This document shows positions 50,201 through 57,881 of a stretch of DNA of 64,000 bases, in pieces. Below the pieces are notes generated by a model that did not search any database, was not told the origin of the DNA, and saw only the letters and a list, made by a program, of their open reading frames with translations. Origin of the DNA: Streptomyces olindensis (GTDB taxonomy: Bacteria; Actinomycetota; Actinomycetes; Streptomycetales; Streptomycetaceae); contig JJOH01000013.1 of the NCBI GenBank assembly GCA_000696115.1, forward strand, positions 62,001-126,000, given 5' to 3'. The translations under genes and the position numbers were made by a program. Positions within the stretch are counted from its first letter, which is position 1; the number at the start of each line of letters is the position of its first letter.

Positions 50201-51072
50201 GGGCAGGCCTCACCGCCGAAGATCAGCAGCCGTACGTCGTTGAGGGTCTCGGGTTCCCACAGCGCGGCCAGCGTCGGCACGGTGGACACGACCGTGATCT
50301 CCTGCTCGACCAGCCAGGGCCCGAGGTCGGCACCGCTCCTGACCTGCGCGCGCGGTACCGGCACCAGACAGGCCCCGTACCGCCATGCGAGCCACATCTC
50401 CTCGCAGGAGGCGTCGAACGCCACCGACAGCCCCGCCATGACCCGGTCCCCGGGCCCGATCGGCTCCTCGGTGAGGAACAGGGCGGCCTCGGCGTCCACG
50501 AACGCGGCGGCGCTGCGGTGCGAGACGGCGACGCCCTTGGGCCTGCCGGTGGAACCGGACGTGAAGATGATCCAGGCGTCGTGCCCGACGCCGGGACGCG
50601 CGGCGGCAGCGGCGGCGTCGGCGGTACCGTGCACGACGATCTCGTGCCCGGCCCCGATGACGGCCCGTACGTCCGCCTCCCCGAACACCAACTCGGCGCG
50701 CTCGTCCGGGTCCTCGGCGTCGACGGGGACGTAGGCGGCACCGGCCGCGAGCACGGCGAGGATCGCGATGTAGAGCTCGTTGGTGCCGGACGGGACGCGT
50801 ACGCCCACCCGGTCCCCCAGTCCGACCCCGGCCGCGCCGAGCCTGCTCCGCAGCCGCTCCACCTCGGCGGCCAGCGCACGGTAGGTGAGGCAGGCCGTGC
50901 CGTCGTCCAGGGCGGGCTCGTCCGGGTACGAGCGGACGGACGCCTCGAAGACGTCGACGAGCGTGCGCGGAGAGGCCGCCGGGGCCCCGGAAAAGCGTGC
51001 CGTGTCGCCGAACTTGTCGCGGATCTCTACGTCGAGCAGGCCGAGAGCGCTGCTCTCGTGTATGGCTGCCAT
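47212..51072 (-). CDS. Pls/PosA-type non-ribosomal peptide synthetase (poly-amino-acid synthetase)
   Basis: A 1286-residue membrane synthetase with the layout of epsilon-poly-L-lysine synthetase. Order: adenylation domain (FTSGSTGRPKG near 170, NTYGPTEAT near 310, YRSGDLVR, TSGKVDR near 490), carrier domain with phosphopantetheine Ser551 in FFAIGGGSLAA, then membrane pair, hexapeptide (LbH) domain, membrane pair, LbH domain, membrane pair, LbH domain. Six membrane segments around three acyltransferase-like domains replace normal condensation and thioesterase domains. The specificity pocket aligned to GrsA reads D220, A221, E224, S263, I284, G286, T308, V316, V317 and Lys, close to lysine codes. 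Probable product is a basic homopolymer made from lysine or a relative. ATG at 51072 follows GAGGA. Confidence 0.93.
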   Translation of the reverse strand: MAAIHESSALGLLDVEIRDKFGDTARFSGAPAASPRTLVDVFEASVRSYPDEPALDDGTACLTYRALAAEVERLRSRLGAAGVGLGDRVGVRVPSGTNELYIAILAVLAAGAAYVPVDAEDPDERAELVFGEADVRAVIGAGHEIVVHGTADAAAAAARPGVGHDAWIIFTSGSTGRPKGVAVSHRSAAAFVDAEAALFLTEEPIGPGDRVMAGLSVAFDASCEEMWLAWRYGACLVPVPRAQVRSGADLGPWLVEQEITVVSTVPTLAALWEPETLNDVRLLIFGGEACPPELAQRLVTEGREVWNTYGPTEATVVACASLMTGEEPIRIGLPLDGWELAVVDEAGEPVPMGGSGQLVIGGVGLARYLDAEKDAEKYAPLESLGWQRAYRSGDLVRAEPEGLVFLGRADEQIKLGGRRIELGEVDAALQALPGVAGAAAAVRTARSGNQLLVGYVVTQDGWDHAAAVEKLRAELPAALVPLLAPVDELPTRTSGKVDRAALPWPLEGLESAGPVEELYGTEAWLAEQWSEVLGIPVTSARDDFFAIGGGSLAAAQLTTRLRTRYPSAAVLDIYQQPGLRKLARRLEESAQDDGAARVVAPVPVRAQAIQLLALIPLFTLLGLRWTVALAALGNLLPAYSWLPTAPWWLIATGAVLLFSPPGRLALAAGGARLLLRDVQPGRYPRGGGVHLRLWAAERLAEFSGATSLTGSWLERYARALGAKVGPEVDLHSLPPVTGMLKLGRGAAVESEVDLSGYWLDGDRLEIGPVKVGAHAVVGTRSTLFPGARVGKRAEVAPGSAVTGQIPTGQRWAGAPAVKLGRAKPNRPKERPGRGTSWRAMYGVTGFALSALPVLAGGAALLVAHAFIMPDVTVRGVALALVPATLAYGLAYALLILIAVRLLSLGLREGTHPTHSRIGWQAWTVTQLMDRSRETLFPLYAGLATPVWLRLLGMRIGRGAEVSTVLALPSLTTVGEGAFLADDTLTAPYELGGGWMRIGRAEIGRRAFLGNSGMTAPGRSVPDGGLVGVLSATPKKAKKGTSYLGLPPVRLPRAAADGDRSRTYDPPARLLWARASVELCRIVPVFCSAGLVVLTVAALCALGAWAPPLSGLVLLAAGAVAALVSIVAKWALVGRHRSGEHPLWSAFVWRNELADTFVEVLAVPWLAGAVPGTPLTTAWLRGLGARIGKGVWVESYWLPETDLVTLGDAATVNRGCVLQTHLFHDRILRTDTVVLREGATLGPGGIVLPGSTIGARTTLGPASLVMAAESVPDDTRWLGNPIEAWRP

Positions 51073-51309
51073 CCGGTCCTCGCGTCTCGATCCCGGATGC
51101 CTCCGGGGCGCTGGCGGGTCCTCAGGTCTGCCTGGGGTTGTCCGGCTCCAGCTCCTCAACAAGCCGGAAATCTTAGTACGACACGGGATTTGGGCGCTTC
51201 GGTACGCCGCCTGGGACGAGCCGTCCGGCAGGGGACGGGGGTCGTCAGACCGGGATTGACCTGCTGGTCTTCCGGGGAGCGAGACTTCCCCCACACCCTG
51301 CCGCGCCGT

Positions 51310-52176
51310 TCATCTCCGCTCGGGCTCCACGGGGAGCCACAGTTCGGCGTCGGCCTCGGTCGTGTCCGGTGACAGGCGGGTGCGCAGGATCTCGGGGCCG
51401 GTGCGGCTGCGGTACGGGTTCGACGGGAACCACTCGGTGAAGACGTCCCGCCACAGCTCCTGGACGGCCTGCGGCGCCGGACCGGAGGCCGTGAAGAGCG
51501 CCCAGGTACCGGCCGGGACGGCCAGCGTGGTCGTGCCCTCGGGAGGGGCCGCCGAGGTGATCACGCCGTGGTAGTAGTCGAGTTCGGTGCCCTCGGCGCG
51601 GCTGGGGTCCAGGTCGTCGCAGACCGCGACGATGCCGTGCGGCTCCTGGTCCGACAGCTTCTCCAGGCGCTCCCGGGTCCGCGGGTCGATCCCGCGGACG
51701 AAGTCGATGATCGCCTGGTTCGGGCCCGTGTGCACCAGCGGTACCCGGGTCCTGAGTCCGACGACGGTGAAGTCCGCCTTGTCCACGACGCGGTACCGCA
51801 TGTCGCTGCTCCCTTCGATGGTGAGGCGGAAGGCCATCCGGGACTGGGAACTGAGCGCGGCCCCGGTACGGCGGGCCTCGCCCGGTCCGATGCCGTGCAT
51901 GGCGCGGAACGCCCGCGCGAACGCCTCGCCGGAGCCGTAGCCGTAGCGCACCGCGATCTCCAGCAGCGTCTCGCGCCCGGCGAGGACCTCGGCGCCCGCC
52001 AGGGTGAGCCGACGGCGCCGGACGTACTCCGACAGCGGCATGCCCGCGAGCGCCGAGAACATCCGCCGCAGGTGGTACTCCGAGGTGGCCGCGACGCGTG
52101 CCAGCTCGGCGACGTCGAGGTCCTGGTCGAGACGCTGCTCGATGTGCTCCATGGCCTGGTTCAGCCGCTCCAGCAC
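51310..52176 (-). CDS. AraC family regulator with GyrI-like domain
   Basis: A 288-residue regulator. Two helix-turn-helix motifs of AraC type fill residues 1-110 (DVAELARVAATSEYHLRRMF and LLEIAVRYGYGSGEAFARAF). A C-terminal GyrI/SOUL-like effector domain follows, with DYYHGVITS and VPAGTWALFTASGP. Such proteins bind small drugs or cationic compounds and activate efflux or defence genes. It lies upstream of the Pls-type gene on the same strand, 237 bases away, so control of that locus is possible but unproven. Confidence 0.9.
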   Translation of the reverse strand: MLERLNQAMEHIEQRLDQDLDVAELARVAATSEYHLRRMFSALAGMPLSEYVRRRRLTLAGAEVLAGRETLLEIAVRYGYGSGEAFARAFRAMHGIGPGEARRTGAALSSQSRMAFRLTIEGSSDMRYRVVDKADFTVVGLRTRVPLVHTGPNQAIIDFVRGIDPRTRERLEKLSDQEPHGIVAVCDDLDPSRAEGTELDYYHGVITSAAPPEGTTTLAVPAGTWALFTASGPAPQAVQELWRDVFTEWFPSNPYRSRTGPEILRTRLSPDTTEADAELWLPVEPERR

Positions 52177-52328
52177 GCCCGGTCCCCTTCGTTCGATTTC
52201 CTTCGATCAGCACGCTAAGCGGCACCCGTCCTGCCGGACCCGACATCCTGTGCCCGATGGGATCGGGTGCGGAGGTGGCCGGTGCAACTCGGTGGCGTCC
52301 GGCGTGGAAGTCGGGGAGGCTGGCGCTC

Positions 52329-52712
52329 ATGGTTTCGGTGGTGCAGAACGTGGCGATCGACTGTGCGGATGCCTACGAGCTGGCCCGGTTCTGGAGCAGG
52401 GTGACCGGCCGGCCGCTGGATCCGGACGCCGAGCCGGGCGATCGGGAGACTCAGGTGCTGCTGACCGAGGGTCCCGTGCTCCACTTCAACCAGGTGCCCG
52501 AGCCCAAGACGGTCAAGAACCGGATCCATCTGTGCCTGCGCCCCGAGACCTCACGCGACCAGGAAGTGGAACGGCTGCTGGGGATCGGCGCCACCTTCGT
52601 CGCCGATCACCGGAACCCCGACGGCTCCGGCTGGGCGGTCCTCGCCGACCCCGAAGGCAATGAATTCTGCGTCCTCCGCAGCGAGTCCGACCGGGCCGCG
52701 ACGCGTTCCTGA
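52329..52712 (+). CDS. VOC family protein
   Basis: A 127-residue glyoxalase/bleomycin-resistance-fold protein with the pattern AIDCADAYELARFWSRVTGR, KTVKNRIHLCLRP and DPEGNEFCVLRS. These domains bind a metal or small ligand, and many in Streptomyces have no known role. GGGGAGG lies 9 bases before the ATG at 52329. It is divergent from the AraC-like gene and convergent with RidA. Confidence 0.87.
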   Translation: MVSVVQNVAIDCADAYELARFWSRVTGRPLDPDAEPGDRETQVLLTEGPVLHFNQVPEPKTVKNRIHLCLRPETSRDQEVERLLGIGATFVADHRNPDGSGWAVLADPEGNEFCVLRSESDRAATRS

Positions 52713-52781
52713 CTCCGGCATGGGCGCGCGGGCGACCACGGTGCTGCGGCGGGAAGTCCGCGGAACGGGCCGCACCCGGCG

Positions 52782-53219
52782 TCAGTGTTCGGTGTCGGAC
52801 TGCGCTGGATCCTCGGCCTGGGCGACGGCGGTCCCCTCGAGTTCGACCAGTTGGCCGGGGATCGCGAGCCGTGTCACCCCGAGCATCGTGGTGGCCGGTG
52901 CCACCCCGGCGGCGCCCAACCGCGCCGCCAGCACACCGTAGTGCGGAAACAGCAGATCGACGTCGGTGGTGTAGACGTTGAGCCGGACGAGGTTCGCGAG
53001 GGACATGCCGGCCTCGCCGAGCACGGCCTCCAGGTTGTCGAGGCTCAGCGCCAGCTGTGCGGCCATGTCGCCCTCGTGCTGCGGCTTGCCGTCACCGCTC
53101 ATCGCGGTCTGTCCGGAGCAGTACAGGGTCCGGGTGTGCCCGGAGACGAGTTCACCCTGGTTGAACCCCAGCTCCACCGACCACGTCACCGGGTTGACCG
53201 CCGTTCGTTCCACTGCCAC
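52782..53219 (-). CDS. RidA family protein
   Basis: A 145-residue Rid protein. The family pattern is seen in LYCSGQTAMSGDG, NLEAVLGEAGMSLANLVRLNVY in part, and TTMLGVTRLAIPGQLVELEGTAVA. The conserved arginine of true enamine deaminases is replaced or shifted near the end (VTRLAIPG), so activity as an imine deaminase is uncertain. It is divergent from the WYL regulator at 53310, which may control it. Confidence 0.87.
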   Translation of the reverse strand: MAVERTAVNPVTWSVELGFNQGELVSGHTRTLYCSGQTAMSGDGKPQHEGDMAAQLALSLDNLEAVLGEAGMSLANLVRLNVYTTDVDLLFPHYGVLAARLGAAGVAPATTMLGVTRLAIPGQLVELEGTAVAQAEDPAQSDTEH

Positions 53220-53309
53220 TTCAACTCCCTTGGATGCGCTGGAATCGCGTACGAGGAGCCTTCCAACGAATCACGACACCCTCAGTCATGTATTCGATAA
53301 GGTCCCCGC

Positions 53310-54344
53310 ATGCGCGCCGATCGGCTGGTCTCCCTGGTGCTGCTGCTGCGTCAGCGCGGTCGGATGACCGCGGACACGCTGGCCCGCGAGCTGGAGGTGT
53401 CCACCCGTACCGTGCTGCGCGACATCGAGGCGCTGTCCGCGGCCGGCGTCCCGGTCTACGCCGAACGTGGCCGACACGGCGGGTTCTCCCTGCTGCCCGG
53501 TTTCCGGACGGAACTCACCGGGCTGAACCACGAGGAGGCCCTCGCCCTGCTGACCGCCGGATCGGCGCGCGGCGAGCAGGCGTTCGGCCTCGGCTCGGCG
53601 CTCGCCTCGGCCATGCGCAAGGTGGTCGACGCACTGCCCGAAAGCCATCGGGCCACCGCGAGCGACGCGGCCCGGCGGTTCCTCGTCGAGCCGGAGACCG
53701 ACCTGCTCTCCCGCCGGGTGGTCACCGAGGAAGTGCCCGGCACGACCATGAGGGAGATCCGGCGCGCGGTGCTCGCCGGACACAAACTGCGCATCCACTA
53801 CGCGGCCACGGACCAGGCACCCCGGTGGCGCACGGTGGACCCGATCGGGCTGGTCACCGTGCGCGACCGGGGCTACCTGCTGGCCACGAGGTCCGGGGCC
53901 GACCGCACCTACCGCCTGTCGCGGGTGTCGGCGGCGGAAGAACTCCCCGAACCGGCACAGCGACCGAACCGGGTCGACCTGGACCGGATCTGGCGGGACC
54001 GCTGCGCGCGGTTCCTGTCCGGCGGCCATGTCGCCGTGCTGGTACGGACGGCCCCCGAGCGGCGGGAGGACCTGCTGAGCACCGCGGTGGCCGTCCGTAC
54101 CGCGGAACCCGACGGGGACGGCCGACTGCGGCTTGAGGCGACGTTCCAGGACCTGCGGCACGCCGAGTGGGCGCTGTGGCAACTCGGCCCGGACGCGGAG
54201 GTCCTGTCGCCGGAGTCGCTGCGCACGTCCCTGCGCGACCGCGCCGCGGCGATGGCCGCCCGGTACGCGACCGTGTCCGACTCCGCGGCCGGCTCGGGAT
54301 CCACCGATGAGTTCTCGCGGGCCGCCGGGTCAGTACGGACATGA
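53310..54344 (+). CDS. WYL domain transcriptional regulator (YafY-like)
   Basis: A 344-residue DeoR-type regulator. The N-terminal helix-turn-helix is MTADTLARELEVSTRTVLRD (residues about 19-38), and the middle WYL-type domain shows VLAGHKLRIHYAA, DPIGLVTVRDRGYLLA. The C-terminal WCX part follows. It is divergent from RidA and its stop overlaps the DUF899 gene (ATGA at 54341). It probably controls these flanking genes in response to a small ligand or redox signal. Confidence 0.92.
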   Translation: MRADRLVSLVLLLRQRGRMTADTLARELEVSTRTVLRDIEALSAAGVPVYAERGRHGGFSLLPGFRTELTGLNHEEALALLTAGSARGEQAFGLGSALASAMRKVVDALPESHRATASDAARRFLVEPETDLLSRRVVTEEVPGTTMREIRRAVLAGHKLRIHYAATDQAPRWRTVDPIGLVTVRDRGYLLATRSGADRTYRLSRVSAAEELPEPAQRPNRVDLDRIWRDRCARFLSGGHVAVLVRTAPERREDLLSTAVAVRTAEPDGDGRLRLEATFQDLRHAEWALWQLGPDAEVLSPESLRTSLRDRAAAMAARYATVSDSAAGSGSTDEFSRAAGSVRT

Positions 54345-55102
54345 CTCCTGAGAACAAGCCGCCGGTTGTCTCCCGTCGGGAGTGGCTGACCGCGATCGAC
54401 ACCCTGCGCGTCCGGGAGAAGGCGCACACCCGGGAGGGTGACGCGATCGCCGCCGCGCGGCGACGGCTGCCCATGACCGAGGTGGACCCGTCGACCCCGC
54501 TCGCGGGCGGCGACGGAGAAGTCCCCCTGATCGACGTCTTCGAGGGCCGCACCCAGCTGTTCGTGTCGTATCACATGTGGCACGACGGCCGTCCCGCCGC
54601 CGACCAGTGCGAGGGCTGCACCTTCTTCACCGGCCAGGTCCGCGAGCTGTCCTATCTGCACCAGCGTGACGTCACCTTCGCCGTCTTCTGCCAGGGCCCG
54701 TACGAGGAGTCCGACCGCTACCGCCGATTCATGGGCTGGGACCTGCCCTGGTACTCCGTCCCCGCCGCGTCGCGTGAACGGCTCCTCGCCGGACGCCACT
54801 TCGGCATGAAAGCGATCTATCTCCGCGACGAGGACCGCGTCTTCGAGACGTACTGGACCACCGGACGCGGCGTCGAACCCATGGCCCCCTCCTACGGCAT
54901 CCTCGACATGACCGTCCACGGACGCCAGGAGACCTGGGAGGACTCCCCGCCCGGCTGGCCACAGCCGTACGACGCCTCCGGCCCGCAGTTCCGCAAGGAC
55001 GGACGGCCGACCGCGCAATGGGCACGCATCGCGGCCGGACACGACGACGACCTCCACGGCGACCGACCCGGCACGGGCGGCGGCTCGGGCTGTTGCTCGT
55101 GA
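54341..55102 (+). CDS. DUF899 thioredoxin-like protein
   Basis: A 253-residue member of DUF899, a thioredoxin-fold family. The CxxC-like motif is DQCEGCTFFTG near residue 90, and the typical end region has GRGVEPMAPSYGILDMT. The C-terminus is Gly/Ser-rich and ends GSGCCS. It is translationally coupled to the WYL regulator. A redox role is likely from the fold; the substrate is unknown. Confidence 0.87.
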   Translation: MTPENKPPVVSRREWLTAIDTLRVREKAHTREGDAIAAARRRLPMTEVDPSTPLAGGDGEVPLIDVFEGRTQLFVSYHMWHDGRPAADQCEGCTFFTGQVRELSYLHQRDVTFAVFCQGPYEESDRYRRFMGWDLPWYSVPAASRERLLAGRHFGMKAIYLRDEDRVFETYWTTGRGVEPMAPSYGILDMTVHGRQETWEDSPPGWPQPYDASGPQFRKDGRPTAQWARIAAGHDDDLHGDRPGTGGGSGCCS

Positions 55103-55166
55103 ACCCCCTCTAAAGGTTCCCCGAGCAGCACCTCGCGTCCCGGCCGTTGACGGCTAACCTGCTCTC

Positions 55167-55526
55167 ATGCCGGAGAAGGTTCCCGAAGCGATCAAGCGTG
55201 TGCGCAAGCACGACCTTGTGGAGCTGAGTTCGACGGGCCGGCGCCTTGGCCTCGGCAGGGGACGTGAGCCAGGATGGCTTGAGCACCACTTGGCCGACGA
55301 TGCGACGGGATCCCTGCGAGCGATCCTTCTCGAGCATCCCCCCAAGCTCTGCTACCGCTGCCTCGTCCTGATCAAGCGAGCCGACGGGGAGGTCGAGCAC
55401 TTTCTGATCGACGTGCTGCCGGAGGACTTCGACCGGCTTGAGGACATCTCCGGCGATGCTCTGCTCACCTTCACGCGCTGGGTGTTGGCGCAGATCCCGC
55501 TGAGCCCTCTACCTGCACCGCCGTGA
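55167..55526 (+). CDS. Hypothetical protein
   Basis: A 119-residue protein without signal peptide or membrane helices. It has a basic N-terminal helix (AIKRVRKHDLVELS), a hydrophobic strand region CYRCLVLIKRADGEVEHFLID, and a C-terminal helix. No ribosome site is visible before the ATG at 55167. I do not recognise the family. Codon use is less GC-biased than neighbours in places, which leaves room for recent acquisition. Confidence 0.6.
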   Translation: MPEKVPEAIKRVRKHDLVELSSTGRRLGLGRGREPGWLEHHLADDATGSLRAILLEHPPKLCYRCLVLIKRADGEVEHFLIDVLPEDFDRLEDISGDALLTFTRWVLAQIPLSPLPAPP

Positions 55527-55563
55527 CCCGGACGTCGGAGCCGCCCCCTGCTATGGTGCGCCG

Positions 55564-55998
55564 ATGTCTTCGATCAAGCAGTTCCAAGTCACCTTCGACT
55601 GTGCGGAACCCGCGCGCCTCGCCGGTTTCTGGTGCGAGGTGCTGGGCTATGTCGTGCCGCCGGTCCCGGAGGGGTTCGCCACTTGGGAGGACTACCACCG
55701 CTCGCTGCCGCCTGAGGAACAGGTCACCTACTTCGCATGCAGTGATCCCTCGGGTGTGGGCCCGCGCCTGCTCTTCCAGCGGGTTCCCGAAGGGAAGGTC
55801 GTGAAGAATCGCGTGCATCTCTGCGTGCGCGTCGGCACCGGACTCGTGGGGGAAGAGCGCCTGGCCACGCTGCAGGCAGAAAGCGCACGACTGATCGCGC
55901 TCGGTGCGGTACACGTACGAACGCTGCTTGCCGACGGCGAAAACGAGTCGTGCATCGTGATGCAGGACATCGAGGGCAACGAGTTCTGTCTCGACTGA
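55564..55998 (+). CDS. VOC family protein
   Basis: A 144-residue glyoxalase-fold protein with QVTFDCAEPARLAGFWCEVL at the start (20-residue core), GKVVKNRVHLCVRVG in the middle and DIEGNEFCLD at the end. It resembles the VOC protein at 52329 in layout but is longer. Function is unknown. A strong bidirectional terminator follows it. Confidence 0.87.
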   Translation: MSSIKQFQVTFDCAEPARLAGFWCEVLGYVVPPVPEGFATWEDYHRSLPPEEQVTYFACSDPSGVGPRLLFQRVPEGKVVKNRVHLCVRVGTGLVGEERLATLQAESARLIALGAVHVRTLLADGENESCIVMQDIEGNEFCLD

Positions 55999-56026
55999 GC
56001 ATCCTCCGCGACGGCAATGCGGTATG

Positions 56027-56066
56027 CGGGCTGGTCGAGCGGTCAACTCCCCGCTCGACCAGCCCG
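56027..56066. terminator. Strong bidirectional terminator hairpin
   Basis: A perfect 16-bp stem, 56027-56042 with 56051-56066, and an 8-base loop, centred between convergent genes (VOC protein ending at 55998 and the peptidoglycan-binding protein ending at 56089). The stem begins CGGGCTGGTCGAGCGG. Confidence 0.85.
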
Positions 56067-56088
56067 ACGCGACACTCAGGGTCGGGAA

Positions 56089-56541
56089 TCAGCAGCCCGT
56101 GGCGTTGTAATTCCAGAACGCGGCCCTGGTCTGCGGTCCGGCGATTCCGTCGGGAGTTCCGGCGTTCTCACCCACGTTGTTCAAGAACTTCTGCAACGCC
56201 CTGATCGTGTTGGGGCCGACGATCCCGTCCTCGGTGCCGGCGTTGTAGCCCCAGGCGTTGAGCATCCTCTGCGCCGCCTTCCAGCTGTTGGTGCCCAACT
56301 GCCCGTCCTCGGCACCGGCGTTGAAGCCCCAGGCGTTCAGGCAGCTCTGCCAGTTCTTGGCCCGCGCCGTGTCCAGGCCGAGGTTGTTCACCGCGAGGGG
56401 GGCGAACTGCCCGCTGCTGACCGCGGGATGGGCTGCCTGCCGCGGGGCCGCCACGCTCGCGCTCGCACCCGCGAGACCGCCGACGGCGATGCCGACGACG
56501 GCAGTCGCGGCGACGAACACCCTGGCCAGAGAAGATCGCAT
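56089..56541 (-). CDS. Secreted peptidoglycan-binding-domain protein
   Basis: A 150-residue exported protein. The signal peptide has RSSLARVF, a hydrophobic core VFVAATAVVGIAVGGLAGA and a cleavage region near ASAS-VAA. The mature part has tandem peptidoglycan_binding_1-type repeats with NAGAEDGQLGTNSWKAAQ, NAGTEDGIVGPNTIRALQ and NAGTPDGIAGPQTRAA. It probably binds the cell wall; no catalytic domain is attached. ATG at 56541 is preceded by AGAGGAA. The longer in-frame extension upstream lacks a good start. Confidence 0.9.
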   Translation of the reverse strand: MRSSLARVFVAATAVVGIAVGGLAGASASVAAPRQAAHPAVSSGQFAPLAVNNLGLDTARAKNWQSCLNAWGFNAGAEDGQLGTNSWKAAQRMLNAWGYNAGTEDGIVGPNTIRALQKFLNNVGENAGTPDGIAGPQTRAAFWNYNATGC

Positions 56542-56776
56542 GTATTCCTCTTTCCGGTCGACGGTGAGAAATCCGGCGCGACTGCGCCCAACGGCCGTCC
56601 GCGCCGACCCAAGCGTGCCAGGACCGTGCACCCGGATCTCGAGAAAACGCAATCTGCTATCTCGCCCAGCCCAATTCAGGCCACAAAACGGGCGAGCCCC
56701 GCAGGGCATTCCGCCAAAGCGCCCGTGAATTCCGGCCATGGCCCGTGCGGAAACCATCCTGATGAGGGCATGACGC

Positions 56777-57766
56777 TCACGCCCCGCCGGGGATCCTCCC
56801 CCGCGGCTTCAGCGGCATGTTCGGCAGCGGTGGCGCGGGCAGCGGGTCCCCGTCGTACCCCTCCACCACTCCGAACCGCCGCGTGCCTTCCCTCCAGTCC
56901 TCCCGGGCCTGGACGATGTCATCGTGGCTGCGGCCGATGAAGTTCCACCACATGACGATCTCCTCCTCGAAGGGCGGGCCCCCGAGCAGGATGGTGCGGG
57001 CGGGGGCGTCCGAGTCGTTCGTCATCGTCACGGCGTCGGTGCCGCAGGGAACGTAGCCGAGTTCCGCCGGGTGCAGCGCGGTGTCGTTCAGGCGCACCGC
57101 ACCGGTGTCGACGAGGAGGCCGTGTTCGAAGGAGGTGTCGACGGTGAGGGTGAGTGTCGCGCGGGGCGCGAGCGTGATCTCGGCGCCGAGCAGGGGCGTG
57201 AAGGTCCGCACCGGAGAGGTGGAGCCGGCGAGCGTGCCCAGGAAGACCTTGATCTCGGCACCGTCGACCCGCACGGACTCGGGTACGTGGTGCTGGAAGT
57301 CGCGGGCGGCGTTCCGGTGTTCCTCGGGCAGCGCCACCCACAGCTGTACGCCGTGGAGGACGGTGGTGCGCGGGGTGGAGACCTCCGAGTGGGCAATGCC
57401 GTACCCGCCGGTCATCAGGTTCATCTCGCCGGGCCGGACGAAGGCGTGCGTGCCGAGGGTGTCCCGGTGTTCGATCTCCCCGCTGAACAGCCAGCTCACC
57501 GTCTGCAGGCCGGTGTGCGGGTGCGGGGGCACCCTCATGCCCGTCGCGCCGGCGTCGACAGGGCCGTAGTGATCCGCGAAGCACCACGCTCCGATCAGCG
57601 TCCGGGCCCGCTGTGGCAGGGTCCGGCGCACGAGCAGGGCCCGCGGGCCGCCCAGCGGCACCTCCCGCGCGGACAGCACCTCGACGCGGCCTTCGCCTTC
57701 CGGCCGGCCGTCGTCCACCGTCGCACCACATCTCAGCATCGCCGGTTCGGTTTCCACGTTGCTCAC
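56777..57766 (-). CDS. Pirin family protein
   Basis: A 329-residue bicupin of the pirin family. The N-terminal cupin has the metal-binding pattern PPHPHTGLQTVSWL and GEMNLMTGGYGIAHSE, and EEEIVMWWNFIGRS is in the C-terminal cupin. Some pirins are quercetin 2,3-dioxygenases or redox sensors. The GTG at 57766 has GGGAGG 9 bases upstream; a GTG at 57775 is an alternative. It is divergent from an AhpD-like gene over a perfect inverted repeat. Confidence 0.92.
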   Translation of the reverse strand: MSNVETEPAMLRCGATVDDGRPEGEGRVEVLSAREVPLGGPRALLVRRTLPQRARTLIGAWCFADHYGPVDAGATGMRVPPHPHTGLQTVSWLFSGEIEHRDTLGTHAFVRPGEMNLMTGGYGIAHSEVSTPRTTVLHGVQLWVALPEEHRNAARDFQHHVPESVRVDGAEIKVFLGTLAGSTSPVRTFTPLLGAEITLAPRATLTLTVDTSFEHGLLVDTGAVRLNDTALHPAELGYVPCGTDAVTMTNDSDAPARTILLGGPPFEEEIVMWWNFIGRSHDDIVQAREDWREGTRRFGVVEGYDGDPLPAPPLPNMPLKPRGRIPGGA

Positions 57767-57787
57767 CGGGACCACCCTCCCACCGTC

Positions 57788-57805
57788 TAGTTGTTACATC
57801 AACTA
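57788..57805. promoter_or_regulatory. Inverted-repeat operator between pirin and AhpD-like genes
   Basis: TAGTTG at 57788-57793 and CAACTA at 57800-57805 form a perfect 6-bp inverted repeat with a 6-base spacer. The TAGTTGA core recurs at 58991-58997, just upstream of the MarR gene. I infer a MarR-type operator that links the three genes. Confidence 0.55.
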
Positions 57806-57881
57806 CTATGCCATGAGCGACAGGACGACGACTAGCAGGCACGTGGCGTGCGGCCCCGGGCGGTACCGAAGGAGACGTGAA

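Noticed and set aside
47143..51372. Antisense frame of about 1400 codons across the synthetase gene
   Set aside because: No domain content and low-complexity composition; the minus-strand frame carries full A, T and hexapeptide domains.
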